Shown: positions 12,972 to 24,185 of the stretch, piece by piece | Layout of the letters: every line of letters starts with the position of its first letter | How positions within the stretch are numbered: the stretch's first letter is position 1 | Assembly: GCF_932526225.1 (NCBI RefSeq) | Contig: NC_064038.1 | Span: 3,534,001 to 3,598,000 of the forward strand | DNA length: 64,000 nt | DNA from: Nematostella vectensis | Taxonomy: Eukaryota > Cnidaria > Anthozoa > Actiniaria > Edwardsiidae | Reading direction: 5' to 3' | The notes under the pieces: generated by a model | Told to the model about the DNA's origin: nothing | Database searches by the model: none | Seen by the model: only the letters and a program-made list of their open reading frames with translations | Program-made: the position numbers and the translations under genes

Positions 12972-13578
12972 TCATGTTAAGCTCCCACAGTTTTGCATCA
13001 CATTGCGATTGGCGTCGATTTCCACTCTTGAGTCTAACTCGGCGTAAATGATGCAGTTTACGGTCGCTTGGAGTCCTTCAGCAAACTGAATGCCTAGAAG
13101 TAGGGTTACCCTTTTTGTTGCAGACACATGGGGTCCGGCGGCGAGGTCCGGGCTAAGATCCAGTGCGAACAGGGCGTAGCCCGCTGGGAAATCTTCACGC
13201 GTGATTTGGTTGCCTCTATCGTGGTAGAGGGTGTTTGTTCCTGGAAACAGACTCATATAACCCTTGAGGTACAAGTTACTCTCAAAGTTAACCGCAAGGG
13301 TTTCATCGGCATGGCCTCGCCATTAACGTAGACGGCCATCTCAGTAAGCTTGAAGTTTTTGAAGTTAAAGGGGTTCTTATCCTGTTAGGGATGGAACCGA
13401 GAAAGAGGTCGTCTGGATTGATAGTCATATTCCCTGCTGGGATGGAAAGCGATTTGCACTCGACCCTACGAATGGGGTAGAGAGCTGGGGCTTTCTCTAA
13501 AGCCGCCGTTATACCCAGAAACGTGGCTGAAAATCTTCTTAAAAGCTTCCGTGATCTCGGCTCCATGTTACAGCCCAT
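12972..13578 (-). pseudogene. Capsid-like (F54H12.2-type) Polinton gene remnant
   Basis: Two minus-strand reading frames, 13,303-13,578 and 12,972-13,274, resemble the N- and C-terminal parts of the F54H12.2-like family carried by Polinton/adintovirus-type elements. Motifs include a PIRRVEC block, LFLGS, a GYALFALDLSPDL block and TVNCIIYAELD near the end, followed by a stop. They are separated by frameshifts, so no intact protein is made. Assignment as a capsid protein follows family knowledge and is tentative; the element membership is firm. Confidence 0.7.
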
Positions 13579-13579
13579 G

Positions 13580-14120
13580 CGTACTTTCTAAACATGTCAA
13601 TACATGTCAACAGGTATCGGTAACCCTCTTTATACCCTCGTTAAATGGGGGGGGGGGGGGTGAATAGGGGTATGTAAAACCGCCGATCCGCTACATTTTT
13701 GGGGCAAATCCGTGGATCCGCATAATTTTTTTTAGATCTGCATGGTTTGACAGATAAACAATAGCATCGATTGAAATTTATTTAAAATCCGAAATTCGAC
13801 CGTCGAAGCAGTCAAAATCCGAAATCCGCACCCAAATTGTGAAGAGATCCGTGATCTGCCGTACTTCCAAAATCCGAAAATCTGCTGAAATAATAATCAA
13901 AATCCGTAATCCGTGAGCATTTCGGGGCCAAATCCGCCGATCCGCGAACCTATTCACCCCCCCCCCCTTAAATCGACTGAGTAACGACAGATCCACAAGA
14001 TCGGCCTGATATTGGATACCGTTACCCCCTGTAATCACGCGATTGCGGGTAAAATGTTTTTTCGCTGGTCTGTGGATAGTGTAAGCATCTTGCTTTTTCA
14101 ACCAATCTCGCACGCTTTTT
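13580..14120 (-). pseudogene. Polinton integrase remnant interrupted by a MITE
   Basis: Minus-strand codons from about 14,113 resemble the F54H12.3-type retroviral-like integrase: a DWLKKQDAYTIH block, then QADLVDL, which contains the first catalytic Asp position, then LLSRF. Reading stops at a TTAA MITE (13,645-13,967). On its far side similarity resumes near 13,640-13,580 (YRYLLTCID, then KYAW) and abuts the capsid-like remnant. The rest of the integrase is deleted. The upstream frame around 14,204-14,022 is shifted. Confidence 0.75.
13645..13967. mobile_element. 323-bp MITE with TTAA target duplication
   Basis: TTAA at 13,641-13,644 and 13,968-13,971 flank inverted ends of the type GGGGGGTGAATAGG and CCTATTCACCCCCC. 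The interior has many copies of AAATCCG/GATCCG. TTAA duplication is typical of piggyBac or Kolobok-like transposition. It splits the integrase remnant. Confidence 0.75.
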
Positions 14121-14394
14121 CGAGTGACCCCTTTGAGGCCTCACTGTTTTGCCACACGGTACAAAGCATTTGCCCGGAATAGCTTGCGGGACCAGACAAA
14201 TCATAATAGATCTGTCTCAACCCCTCCTTCATATTTTATACACAATCTTGTCCTTCACCAATATGACAAAGGAGGCATTTACTTGTGCAACGAGGGGGAA
14301 CCAAACGTCTTAGGCGATACCTATAATCTCGAAGTAAGCAATGGACTAGAGGCCTTATGATTAGAACCATCATCTCCGAGACTATTGGTGAGAA

Positions 14395-14658
14395 ATGAAT
14401 AACAAAACAAAAGCACCAGTCCTTTTAACGACTCAAACAAGGAATAAACACATTCAATTAGCGTTTCGTGAGAGCTAACTCATTTACATAGTCTTGCTTA
14501 ATAGAGCTAACACGGACTCCAGTTGAAATGAATAACAAAACAAAAGCACCAGTCCTTTTAACGACTCAAACAAAGAATAAACACATTCAATTAGCGTTTC
14601 GTGAGAGCTAACTCATTTACATAGTCTTGCTTAATAGAGCTAACACGGACTCCAGTTG
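14395..14658. repeat. Tandem duplication of about 131 bp
   Basis: The stretch starting TGAATAACAAAACAAAAGCA and ending CACGGACTCCAGTTGA occurs twice in a row, almost identical, inside the Polinton interior. Confidence 0.85.
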
Positions 14659-14939
14659 ACCGACAATAGGATGGACTTTGAAAGACCTGTACAACCTTGG
14701 ATGGAGCTATAGAGTAATAACAGTGCTTTGTTAAAAAAAAACGACCGCAACTGCGTCCTCTCCGAGATATAACATCGTAGAGGCAGATGACAGTCGCGCC
14801 CAGCAGGTCTATAGATAATTGTTCCAAATATCCCAGCCAATCTCGTCTCAAACTCCCTCAAGTCTGAGCACTTGGTTCTGCACAACCATCGCAAGACCTT
14901 TTTCATCCCCGGATTGATAGGATCTTCCATTCCTTTCAA
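14591..14939 (-). pseudogene. Unassigned Polinton gene remnant
   Basis: Minus-strand frame from 14,939 begins MKGMEDPINPGMKKVLRWLC and has protein-like composition through LPLRCYISER; it then loses frame, and an overlapping frame continues as ICLYDVISRRGR. I cannot assign a function. Its position between the integrase remnant and the PC4-like ORF suggests it is an original element gene. Confidence 0.45.
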
Positions 14940-14985
14940 AGAGGACGTTTCTAGGACAGCGTCTTGGCGTTGTAAAACAGAGCGC

Positions 14986-15261
14986 TCAGGTTTGTACGGT
15001 TGATAGATGTGGAGGGTTTTGGTAGTGAATGTTACCTAGTTCTTGATCCAGTAGGTGGTTGTACCGCGCCCTTTTGGTGGAAAACTCTTTGGTGGAAAAC
15101 TTCTTGCCCTCAGTCTCAATATACTTGCAAATATTCACTCCTAGTTTACCTCTGAAACTGTTAACGCTAACATACACATTTCGAGTCCCGAGCTTGTGAG
15201 TAACCTCCATCCGCACTTGATGTCTAGGTGCGTCAATAACGTTTCCTTGGTTTATATGCAT
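14986..15261 (-). CDS. PC4-like small protein of the Polinton, tentative
   Basis: A 91-residue ORF opens just inside the right TIR. The core VYVSVNSFRGKLGVNICKYI followed by a basic KKFSTKE segment resembles the beta-sheet core of PC4/Sub1-type single-strand DNA-binding coactivators. A small duplicated stretch (FSTKEFSTK) lies in the loop where the family has its basic turn. It reads without interruption but may be decayed at the C-terminus. Assignment is from memory of the fold pattern and needs a profile search. Confidence 0.45.
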   Translation of the reverse strand: MHINQGNVIDAPRHQVRMEVTHKLGTRNVYVSVNSFRGKLGVNICKYIETEGKKFSTKEFSTKRARYNHLLDQELGNIHYQNPPHLSTVQT

Positions 15262-15820
15262 TTACGACGACCTTGCGTTACTCAGACCGTAAAAGGATAC
15301 TCTATGGTTTCGTTATCAAGTCCAAAAAAGCCCTGTGCCTATAACGCTTCCATTTATAGAAAAAAAAAAACTGCGGTGAATAAATCGCTTGGTTGATCGC
15401 TAATTATAAAGGAGATACAAATGATTATTTTTGTTTAGACATGTGTAGTGTACAAAAACCTGTGTTGGTAACACCACAACAAAAACCACCAAAACTAAAG
15501 CTTGAAAAAAAAAAACCCGGGTTGTGTGTCGAATAACAACCGATGATTGCAAGAGAATAGGCACCGTAGAAAGCATTTTAATTTTATACGGAACTAAGCC
15601 TTTTTTTTTCGTGCACACCATCCCCGACTGCGACTGTTTCCCACTGCTTCGCTTTATCTACTTTTCTTAAGGTCTTTAAAAGCATGCAGATTTACTTATA
15701 AATTCAACAACGCTAATTAAATATTCTAGGCATAGTATTACGTCTTTTACGATTAGTTTTCTTGGCTTCCACGGTTTCCAAAGGCGGGAAGGGCAAGCCC
15801 CAAGGTGGGACGGGCAAGCT

Positions 15821-18800
15821 CCCCACTCGCCTGGAACGGAAGATGGTGGCTAAGAGTGGGTCTCCGGTGTTTATGATATTTGCTGTGCTATTTTGTCATC
15901 TTGTGTTTTGTAACCCGGACCCAAAGCTCTCTAAGATCATCGCCGAGCCGTATATGGAAAATCAGCTTCTGTCTTCATCGTGTTTTAGAGTAGTGGCAGT
16001 TATCGATCTTGGCCAGCTCGTTAAGGCCTCTTTGTCGAAGTTCGGTTTTCGGAAAACACGTCTGAGTCTTTCAAGATGGTCAAAGCGAGGACAAACTGTG
16101 TTAATGGTAGCCGGACATGATCCACCAATCGACATTACAATCTACTCTGATGTGTCTATGAATCCTGGCCCTCAACATAAGAACAATTTAAATCATACCA
16201 AGACGAAACCAAAAAATCTTTCGCGCCACTATTCAAATCTGGTACGAGTTCCATTGACAGAGCCGGCAATTGTTCACAACAATAGACCTCAGTTTATGAG
16301 GTGTTGTGTTCTCAATGCCCAGTCAATTAGGAACAAAGCGCCTGACTTTGTTGACCATATTTGCGATTCTAAATTCGACATTGCGGTTATTACTGAAACC
16401 TGGAGATTCTGCGGCTAGGATTGCTTCCACACCGCCGGGATACAGGCTACCCGATCACCCTCGCCCAGACAGAAATGGTGGTGGTACTGGTATATTGGCA
16501 CGGGACTCACTTGTAGTTAAAAATGCAAGAGCGGGTATTTATGATTCTTTTGAGTATTCGGAGTGGACAATTGTGTCTGGCTCTACTCGTCTGCGTTTAC
16601 TTGCCATCTATAGGCCACCATACTCGTCAAGTCATCCGCTCACTGTGAGCATGTTTATCTCGGAATTCGCCGAGTTCCTGGAGTCTGTTGTCATGACAAC
16701 TGAGCCTCTGTTGTTGACTGGTGATTTCAATATCCATGTTAATATCGATTCTGATAACGATGCAGCTCGCTTCTTAGATCTACTGTCATCAATGGGTCTA
16801 CAGCAGCACATTAACTTCCCTACTCATATCTCTGGGAACACCTTGGATTTGCTTATCTCAAGGACTCTAGATTCCAGTCTCATACATGATGTCCGACCTG
16901 GCTCTTATTTCTCAGACCATTGTATAGCATTTTTCGCCATAAATGTTTCAATGCCGGAGTTCTCTAGGAAAAAGGTATCCTTTAGGAAGGTGAAGGCTAT
17001 TGACACAACAGCATTCATGAGTGATTTGTCTGCCTCGGATCTGTGTCAGGACCCACCTTCGGAGACTGTGCAATTGGTCGACTGTTATAACAAAACACTT
17101 GCTGGATTACTCGATCGCCATGCGCCACTCAAGACGAAAACAGTTACAGTCAGACCTCAACTGCCCTGGTATTCTGAGGAAATCCGTGAGGCTAAGAGAG
17201 TGCGCAGGCGCGCAGAAAGGAAATGGAGAACTACTAGGTCTGCTGATGATCTCGCCTCATTCAAACGACACAAAAAATCATGTGACGTATTTGCTGAAAG
17301 AAGCCAAATCTGCTTTTTTGACTGACTTTGTCAGTCAGAATTCTGATAATCAAGGCAAGTTATTTCGTGCTGTGAAAGATCTTTTAGTGGAAAAGAACTC
17401 ACTATGCTTCTCGGACTGTGCGGATAAATCAGCATTGGCAAACGACATAGGAAAGTATTTTGTGGAAAAAATCAACCGACTGCGTGATGAGCTTGACAAG
17501 GGTTGTAGTGCCTCGGAGAATGTACAGAGCGGTGATCTGGTGAATGACTGTACTGTAGAAACGGTCTCTCTAGTCCCTCGAATGGAAGCTTTCAAGTTGT
17601 TGACTGAGGAAGATGTACGCATGCTCATTAAGAATTCGAAATGTACTTCTTGTTGCCTCGATCCCATACCTACGCACTTGTTGAAATCCTGTAGTGAGCC
17701 ACTCGTTCCCGTGATCACCAAGCTAATCAATAACTCGTTAGAATCAGGAATTTTTCCTGACTGCTGGAAAGAGGCTACTGTCGTACCACTGTTAAAGAAA
17801 CAGGGATTGGAATCTATCTTCAAGAACTTGCGTCCTGTGAGCAATTTAGCTTATGTTTCCAAGCTCATTGAGCGTGCAGTTTTCAATCAGACGGATAATC
17901 ACCTTATTCAGTCAGCGCTTTATCCGCTATTACAGTCTGCATACCGCAAGCATCACAGTACGGAAACGGCGTTGGTCAAAGTTGCTATTGATATATGAAC
18001 TCGCAGCGCGTTACATTACTTGTACTCTTAGATTTAAGTGCTGCATTTGATACAGTTGATCACTCAATTTTGATCCAACGTCTAACTGCTAGCTTCGGCA
18101 TCGGTGGGAAGGCTTTGGAGTGGTTTACGTCATATTTATCAGGGCGCAGCCAGCGTGTGTTGTTTGAGGGGGTGACGTCGGACAGCTTTGATCTGCGTTT
18201 TGGTGTCCCACAAGGCAGCTGTCTTCGCCCGCTTCTGTTTGTACTTTACACCTCCAAGCTCTTTGAGATAGTACAAGCCCATCTGCCGGATGCACATTGT
18301 TTCGCTGACGACACACAACTTTATCTATCTTTTGATCCCAATAGTGAGACGGACCTAGCGGATTCTTTGGATGCTATGGAACGATGCATCAATAACTTAC
18401 GTACTTGGATGTACCAGGACAAGTTAAAAATCAATGACGATAAAACTGAATTTCTTGTTATCGGATCGAAACAACAGCTGTTGAAAGTAGATAATTGTTC
18501 AGTTCGTGTTGGCAATATAGATATTATGCCCGTTTTAGAAGTGCGCAATCTTGGTGCCTGGTTCGATTCACATTTTTCTATGTCGACCCATATTTCTAAG
18601 TCTTGTAGTTCAGCGTTTTTCTGGCTGCACAATATTAAGAGAATAAGCCAATTTTTGCCTAGGGATAAACTAGAAATGGTGTTACATGCCTTTGTTACCA
18701 GTAGAATAGATTTTTGTAATGGACTCCTTTATGGACTACCAGAACGAGAAATGGGTAAATTGCAAAGGGTGAAGAATGCTGCAGCTAGGCTGCTCACGTC

Positions 18801-19396
18801 ATGCAAAAAGTACGATCATATTACGCCTGTGCTAAGAAATCTTCATTGGTTGCCTGTAAGGTATCGGGTTAAATTTAAAATCTTGCTAATCACTTTCAAA
18901 GCTCTTCAGGGGCTAGCTCCTCGTTACATAACTGATCTCATTAGAATTAAGAATAACGCGCGCTATTCACTGCGCTCAAATGAGGGCCTTTCTTTAATGC
19001 ATCCCCCAGGAAAAATGATGAAGTCTTTCGGTGACAGATCGTTTAGTGTTGCTGCACCTACATTATGGAACGCTCTCCCTGCAAATCTTCGCACCATCAA
19101 TTGCAGTATCTTTTATTTTAAAGCGCAACTTAAGACTCATCTTTTTAAATTAGCTTTTAACACTTGATATCACATAATCATCAATATAAAGAGATTTTAT
19201 TTTATTTTTATTATTTTATTTTTTACTCAATATTTTTTCCTATGAATCTATTATTTCATTATTTCATATTATTTTCGATTATAATTGTAAATTTTATTGT
19301 ATATATTAGTTCAACATTTAGTTATATTGTAATGCGCTTTTGATCATTATATGAAAATAGAGCAATATAAATTGATAAATTATTATTACTAAGCCT
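15821..19396 (+). mobile_element. L2/CR1-like LINE inserted in the Polinton TIR
   Basis: Non-LTR retrotransposon with endonuclease then reverse transcriptase. It sits inside the right TIR; GGGCAAGCT before (15,812-15,820) and GGGCAAGCCT after (19,397-19,406) look like its target duplication. The APE-type endonuclease spans about 16,290-17,000 (LNAQSIRNK, ITETW, TGDFN, SDH). The RT spans about 17,600-18,560 with FADDTQLY at 18,301-18,324. The C-terminal block with LHWLPVRYRVKFKILL is typical of L2/CR1-group elements. Frame breaks occur near 16,418, 17,310 and 17,996, so it is dead. The 3' end is AT-rich, ending in TTATTATTACT. Confidence 0.88.
16149..16172 (+). other. 2A-like motif upstream of the LINE endonuclease
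   Basis: Codons read DVSMNPGP, matching the D-V-x-x-N-P-G-P core of 2A ribosome-skipping peptides except that the usual Glu is Ser. It lies about 45 codons before the endonuclease. 2A-like sequences are known from APE-type non-LTR elements of invertebrates. Confidence 0.7.
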
Positions 19397-19977
19397 GGGC
19401 AAGCCTAAGGTTGATCCACGATCCACCATGATCCACCCGACGGTGAACTGTCATTTGCTATACTACTACAATCATCAATGGGCTTTCGCTCGCGTGTCGC
19501 TAACAATCCATATTGCGAGTAACAAAACGGTCTGATATAATTCTTCCAAAATGAATGCCACAACCCACACAAATACTAAAATGGCAAAATAAAAAAGCAA
19601 AAATGTAGAGGATAACACGATAAGATGAGTTTTAGCGCTAGCACGGACTCGAATACAATTGAACCATGGTTTTAAACATCTAAATTTATTTTCCATATAA
19701 TTCACCGGAGCGGGAGAGTTAACCTTAAAAATCTATTATGGGAAATCTGAATTAGTTAAATAGTTAGTTAAACATAAAAGACTCTAAGTAATATTATTTC
19801 AAAGTTCTTACCCAGTGGCGTGTTCTAGTTTCTCGTGAGTCATCTGACTAATACTATAATAAATTTGCATTATGACGTAATACTTAACGTTCTAATTACA
19901 CAAATGTCACTCAACGTTACACTCCCCCAACTATTTTATTTCTGCCATTTCTGTCGTAAGATAAGGCTTGGGAAATA

Positions 19978-20867
19978 CAGTTGAACCTCTATTAAGCGGT
20001 CACCCTCGGGACTAAGCTTAGTGACCGCTTAATAGAGGTTGACCGCTTAATAGCGGTTTCGCTATTTTCGCCCCCTAAATTAGCGTAAATCGGGCTGTAA
20101 TTATACGTAAGAACTTTTTATTATAATAAACAACAGTAACAATCATGTTAGCCCTAAGACGGGGCCTGGTGCATTCCAATTTGATCCAAAAATGTTTGAA
20201 ACCGCCTAGTCAGTTTGTTTTTGCCTATACGGCTCTTGTTAAGGTGATGTTACATGCGTCGTTTCCGTCGATATCGCGTTTGCGCGATTTTGGAAGTCGA
20301 ATCAAAAACTCGCAGTGCGTTGCCGTACCCAAAAACTCACAAATCTGACCCAGTTGCATTCATTCGGGGATACCATGAGTAAATGACTGAGTGGGAACCA
20401 GCACTAGAAGATGTTTACAAACTTATGCGGGAACCAACTAACATAAAGGATCCGAATGCTGTTGCAATCGTAAGAGAAAAAGCCGACAAAACGAATACTT
20501 TAGTTGACAGTTTTTCTTCTAGCTGGCTAAAGCGGAAATTGGTAATCGAGGAATTTGATGCGACTGATCCGCACAAGACCACACAAGTCTCACAAGACGA
20601 TTAGCCATAGTAATTAGATTAGACAGTTAAAAAATATGACGTATTGATGATGTATATATTGATGATGACCGTTTAATAGAGGTGAAAAACATTGAAATCA
20701 ACCAATTGGGACCCTCCTTTGGTGACCGCGTCCGCTTAATAGAGGTGACCGCTCAATAGAGGTCAAATTTACAGTAAACATAAGGGGGAAAATTCGGGAC
20801 ATTGGTAAATGACCGTTGAATAGAGGGTGACCGCTCAATAGAGGGCCGCTTAATAGAGGTTCGACTG
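19978..20867. mobile_element. Tigger/pogo-like element, 890 bp, TA target duplication
   Basis: Ends are CAGTTGAACCTCTATTAAGC and the reverse complement of CAGTCGAACCTCTATTAAGC, each flanked by TA. Subterminal blocks repeat GACCGCTTAATAGAGGT. No transposase remains. The interior holds a HIRAN-like fragment (see next entry). Confidence 0.8.
20383..20604 (+). pseudogene. HIRAN-like domain fragment inside the Tigger-like element
   Basis: The frame reads GYHE, then a stop, then WEPALEDVYKLMREPTNIKD and PNAVAIVRE. This resembles the HIRAN pattern G-Y-H, W-x-P-x-x-G, REP-N-x-x-D-x-x-AVAV. The in-frame stop before 20,383 and the degraded C-terminal half suggest a decayed cargo gene. HIRAN domains bind DNA ends in SWI2/SNF2 helicases; in transposons they are seen as stand-alone proteins. 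Confidence 0.5.
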
Positions 20868-21139
20868 TAGTTGGTTGTCCATTTTTTCCAAAACTGGAAC
20901 GTTTTGGAAAAGACGTAGAGCGCCCAAGTAAAAGATGATTTGGACATAGTTCTGTCTTATTCTAAGCATTCGTTTCAAAATTAGGTCATTTTGTTAGAGG
21001 AGGTATTGTTTTCATCTTACTTTTGTGACGTAGGTCAACAATTATGAAAATCGCTTCGAAATAACGATATTCTGAATAAACCATTGGGTTAAATAAGCTG
21101 GATTTATATCTCAGGAAAGGTTAATAGTTTTGTATCATT

Positions 21140-23360
21140 TAGGGTGTCTTGAATTGTTAAAATCTACAATATTCGAGGCAGAAAGATAAAAAAATATTTT
21201 TGGAATTTTCGGTTTACATTTTACGCACCATGCTACGTTTTCAATTTTCAACTTTACATGTTCAACGTTCAACTCTGCTGATTTGTATTGAAATTTAACA
21301 AGTTGAACCTCTTGTCGAATAATTTGTCACGGTTTTAAATTCGGCATGTTTTTTGAAAGGTGTCTTGAATTGTTAAAATCTACAATATTCGAGGCAGAAA
21401 GACAAAAAAATATTTTTGGAATTTTCGGTTTACATTTTACGCACCATGCTACGTTTTCAATTTTCAACTTTACATGTTCAACGTTCAACTCTGCTGATTT
21501 GTATTGAAATTTAACAAGTTGAACCTGTTGTCGAATAATTTGTCACGGTTTTAAATTCGGCATGTTTTTTTTTTAATTTGGTGTAGTTTTGGATTCGGCG
21601 TGGTCTTAAATTCGGTGAAGTTTTGAATTCGGCATGTTCTTGGATATTCTCATTGCCGTGCTGACTCACAAACATTTGAAATGACTGGAGGGTATCTGAA
21701 ATAACTGAAGGGCATTTGAAATGATTGGAGGGTATCTGAAATGATTGGAGGGTATCTGAAATGATTGGAGGGTATCTGAAATGATTGGAGGGTATCTGAA
21801 ATAACTGAAGGGCATCAACTGAAGTGTTGAATTAAGCCAAAAGTCGGCACACATTTACATACAACTGATCTAGAGATTTGGTAAGCAGTTCTCTTTTGAA
21901 CGTCAGCAGCTCAGTACGTACTTGCACCCAAATGTTGAAAATACCACTCCCTATTACAGCTTTTTCTCTTTGTTTTTAAGAGAAATTCAACAAAGCCTCT
22001 CATAACCCTTCACATATCTGACAACTACTGAGATTATTTACTGAATCTAACTGAATCTGGTTTTGGAAGATTCTCAAATTTCCTTCTTTTTGGGACTCTG
22101 ACATATGGCGTCCCATATCTCCCAAAATTCCGAATGCACCTGCAAAACGAGTATTGGTTGAGAACTTTATGCAAATTTTCGTATTTTCACTTTGATTAAC
22201 AGTTTACGTGCAATGCTGTGCTTACAATGTGTTAATTTACAACTTTAACTTTTACTTTTTTTTATTTGTAATTGAACAGTATGTATTTTTGTCTCACTTT
22301 GCAATGTAATATTGGCGCGCCATCTCGGACAAAATTCATGGTTGCGTATTTTAAGCATCTTTTGGAATTTTAGGTTTACATTTTACGCTATGTTTTAAAT
22401 TTTCAACGAACCTCTTGTCGCATAATTTGTCACGGTTTTAACTTCGGCATGGTTTTCAATTTGGCGTAGTTTTGGATTCGGCGTGGTCTTAAATTCGGTG
22501 AAGTTTTGAATTCGGCATGTTCTTGGATATTCTCATTGCCGTGCTGACTCACAAACATTTGAAATGACTGGAGGGTATCTGAAATAACTGAAGGGCATCG
22601 ACTGAAGTGTTGAATTAAGCCAAAAGTCGACACACATTTACATTCAACTGATCTAGAGATTTGGTAAGCAGTTCTCTTTTGAACGTCAGCAGCTCAGTAC
22701 GTACTTGCACCCAAATGTTAAAAATACCACTCCCTATTACGGCTTTTTCCCTTTGTTTTTAAGAGAAATTCAACATAGCCTTTCATAACCCCTCACATAT
22801 CTGACAACTACTGAGATTATTTACTGAATCTAACTGAATCTAACTGAATCTGGTTTTGGAAGATTCTCAAATTTCCTTCTTTTTGGAACTCTGACATATG
22901 GCGTCCAAAAATCTTCCAAAATTCCGAATGCACCTGCAAAACGAGTATTGGTTGAGAACTTTATGCAAATTGTCGTATTTCCACTATGATTAATATTTTA
23001 CGTGCATGCTGTGCTTTCGATGTGTTACTTTATAACTTTAACCTTTACAACTTTAACCTTTTTTAATTGTGATTGAACTGTGTGTATTTTTGTCTCACTT
23101 TGAAATTTAATATTGGCGCGCCATCTCGGACAAAATTCATGATTGGTTCATGATTCAATGTTCAACTTAACATGTTCGATGTTCAACTCTGCTTATTTGT
23201 ATTGATATTTAACAAGTTGAACCTCTTGTTGCATAATTTGTCATGATTTTAAATTCGGCATGGTTTTAAATTTGGCGTTGTTTTGGATTCGGCATGTTCT
23301 AAAGTTCGGTTAACTTTTGAATTCGGCAGGTTAACTTTTGAATTCGGCGTGTTCTTGGAT
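21140..23360. repeat. Large tandem and composite repeat block
   Basis: A unit of about 215 bp containing TTGAATTGTTAAAATCTACA is duplicated at about 21,140-21,575. A second-order unit of about 784 bp recurs at about 21,570-22,345 and 22,345-23,150. The latter includes the dispersed repeat seen at 10,918. A short GGAGGGTATCTGAAATGATT array lies at 21,670-21,810. No gene is seen. Confidence 0.75.
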
Positions 23361-23654
23361 ACTCTCACTGCATGCCGTGCTTACTCACAAACAATGTTTC
23401 AATCGGGATTCTTCAAAAACACCAAAGACGCTTTCAAATGGCATAAGAACGCGCAAAACGTGAACATAAACACAATACTAAACTACAATTTTCTTTCCAG
23501 CAAGTATTTTTTTTTTATTTTTTACTTTTTTGTGTTTTGTAAAATGTTTACGGTATGCAAAAATACAAAGCTCGGGCTACCTAAGCTCACACTAAGGCAA
23601 TTAGCATAGAGCGCAAACTGTTTCAGGATTCTGGAACAGGATTCTGATCGGTCG

Positions 23655-23747
23655 TACCCTGGTTCAAGAGCCTCAAAGTGTCAGTATTTAGTTGCCAGCG
23701 AGCTTGCGACTATATAGTGAGACGTTCGAGGCTCTGGAACCAGGGTA
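23655..23747. repeat. Foldback repeat of about 93 bp
   Basis: TACCCTGGTTCAAGAGCCTC at the left pairs with GAGGCTCTGGAACCAGGGTA at the right. The ends form an almost perfect hairpin, typical of a very short MITE. Confidence 0.7.
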
Positions 23748-24185
23748 GACTGGTCTGTAATGGGAAAGGAATGTTTCTGTTGGCAGCAGCCGCTGGTTGG
23801 GGTGCGTGCGGAACACAAAGAGCGGCTGCTGAGCAGACAAGCGGTTGCGCGATTCAATTATTTGCTCTCGCCCGCACTTACCGGGTTCGATTCACGGTTA
23901 CCACAAATTCACTTTTTTTTTCTTCTTTTGTTTTTTATTTTACCTAGTGTGCGGTAGATACTATGTCATCGCATAGCAAAAAATAAAAACGAAAAAGGAC
24001 ATTTTTATTTACTCTCAGCATCTTTGATAAACTCATCCTCGATACTTTGTTCAGTATCCAGTTTATATTTTATGTACATAAAAAAGAACTAGGAGAAACA
24101 TATGCATTCACGAGTTGGCTCACAGAGCCTTTGGTTCTCAACCACAGGACTTCGCTGGGGGCTTCGCTGGAATACTATTGAAGCA

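Larger units (their letters stand above)
11667..19467. mobile_element. Degraded Polinton/Maverick with nested insertions
   Basis: The element starts AGTAGTATAGCAAATGACAG and ends with the reverse complement. TIRs run 11,667 to about 12,170 on the left and 15,297-15,820 plus 19,397-19,467 on the right, the right one split by a LINE. The 6-bp duplication ACAATC flanks it. Terminal AG, TIRs of about 0.5 kb, a 6-bp target duplication, a retroviral-type integrase remnant and an F54H12.2-type capsid-like remnant are the known Polinton set. Only about 3.1 kb of interior remains, against 15-20 kb for complete family members, and frames are broken, so it is a non-autonomous fossil. PolB, ATPase and protease were not found inside. 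Confidence 0.85.

Noticed and set aside
15762-15820. ATG at 15,762 as the start of the LINE protein
   Set aside because: This stretch belongs to the Polinton TIR; the LINE begins near 15,821, so the upstream frame is chance.
17350-17844. Minus-strand ORF inside the first LINE
   Set aside because: Antisense of the RT region.
24102-24185. Upstream ATG at 24,102 for the sulfotransferase-like gene
   Set aside because: The extra 28 residues have no family support; the binding loop begins just after the ATG at 24,186.
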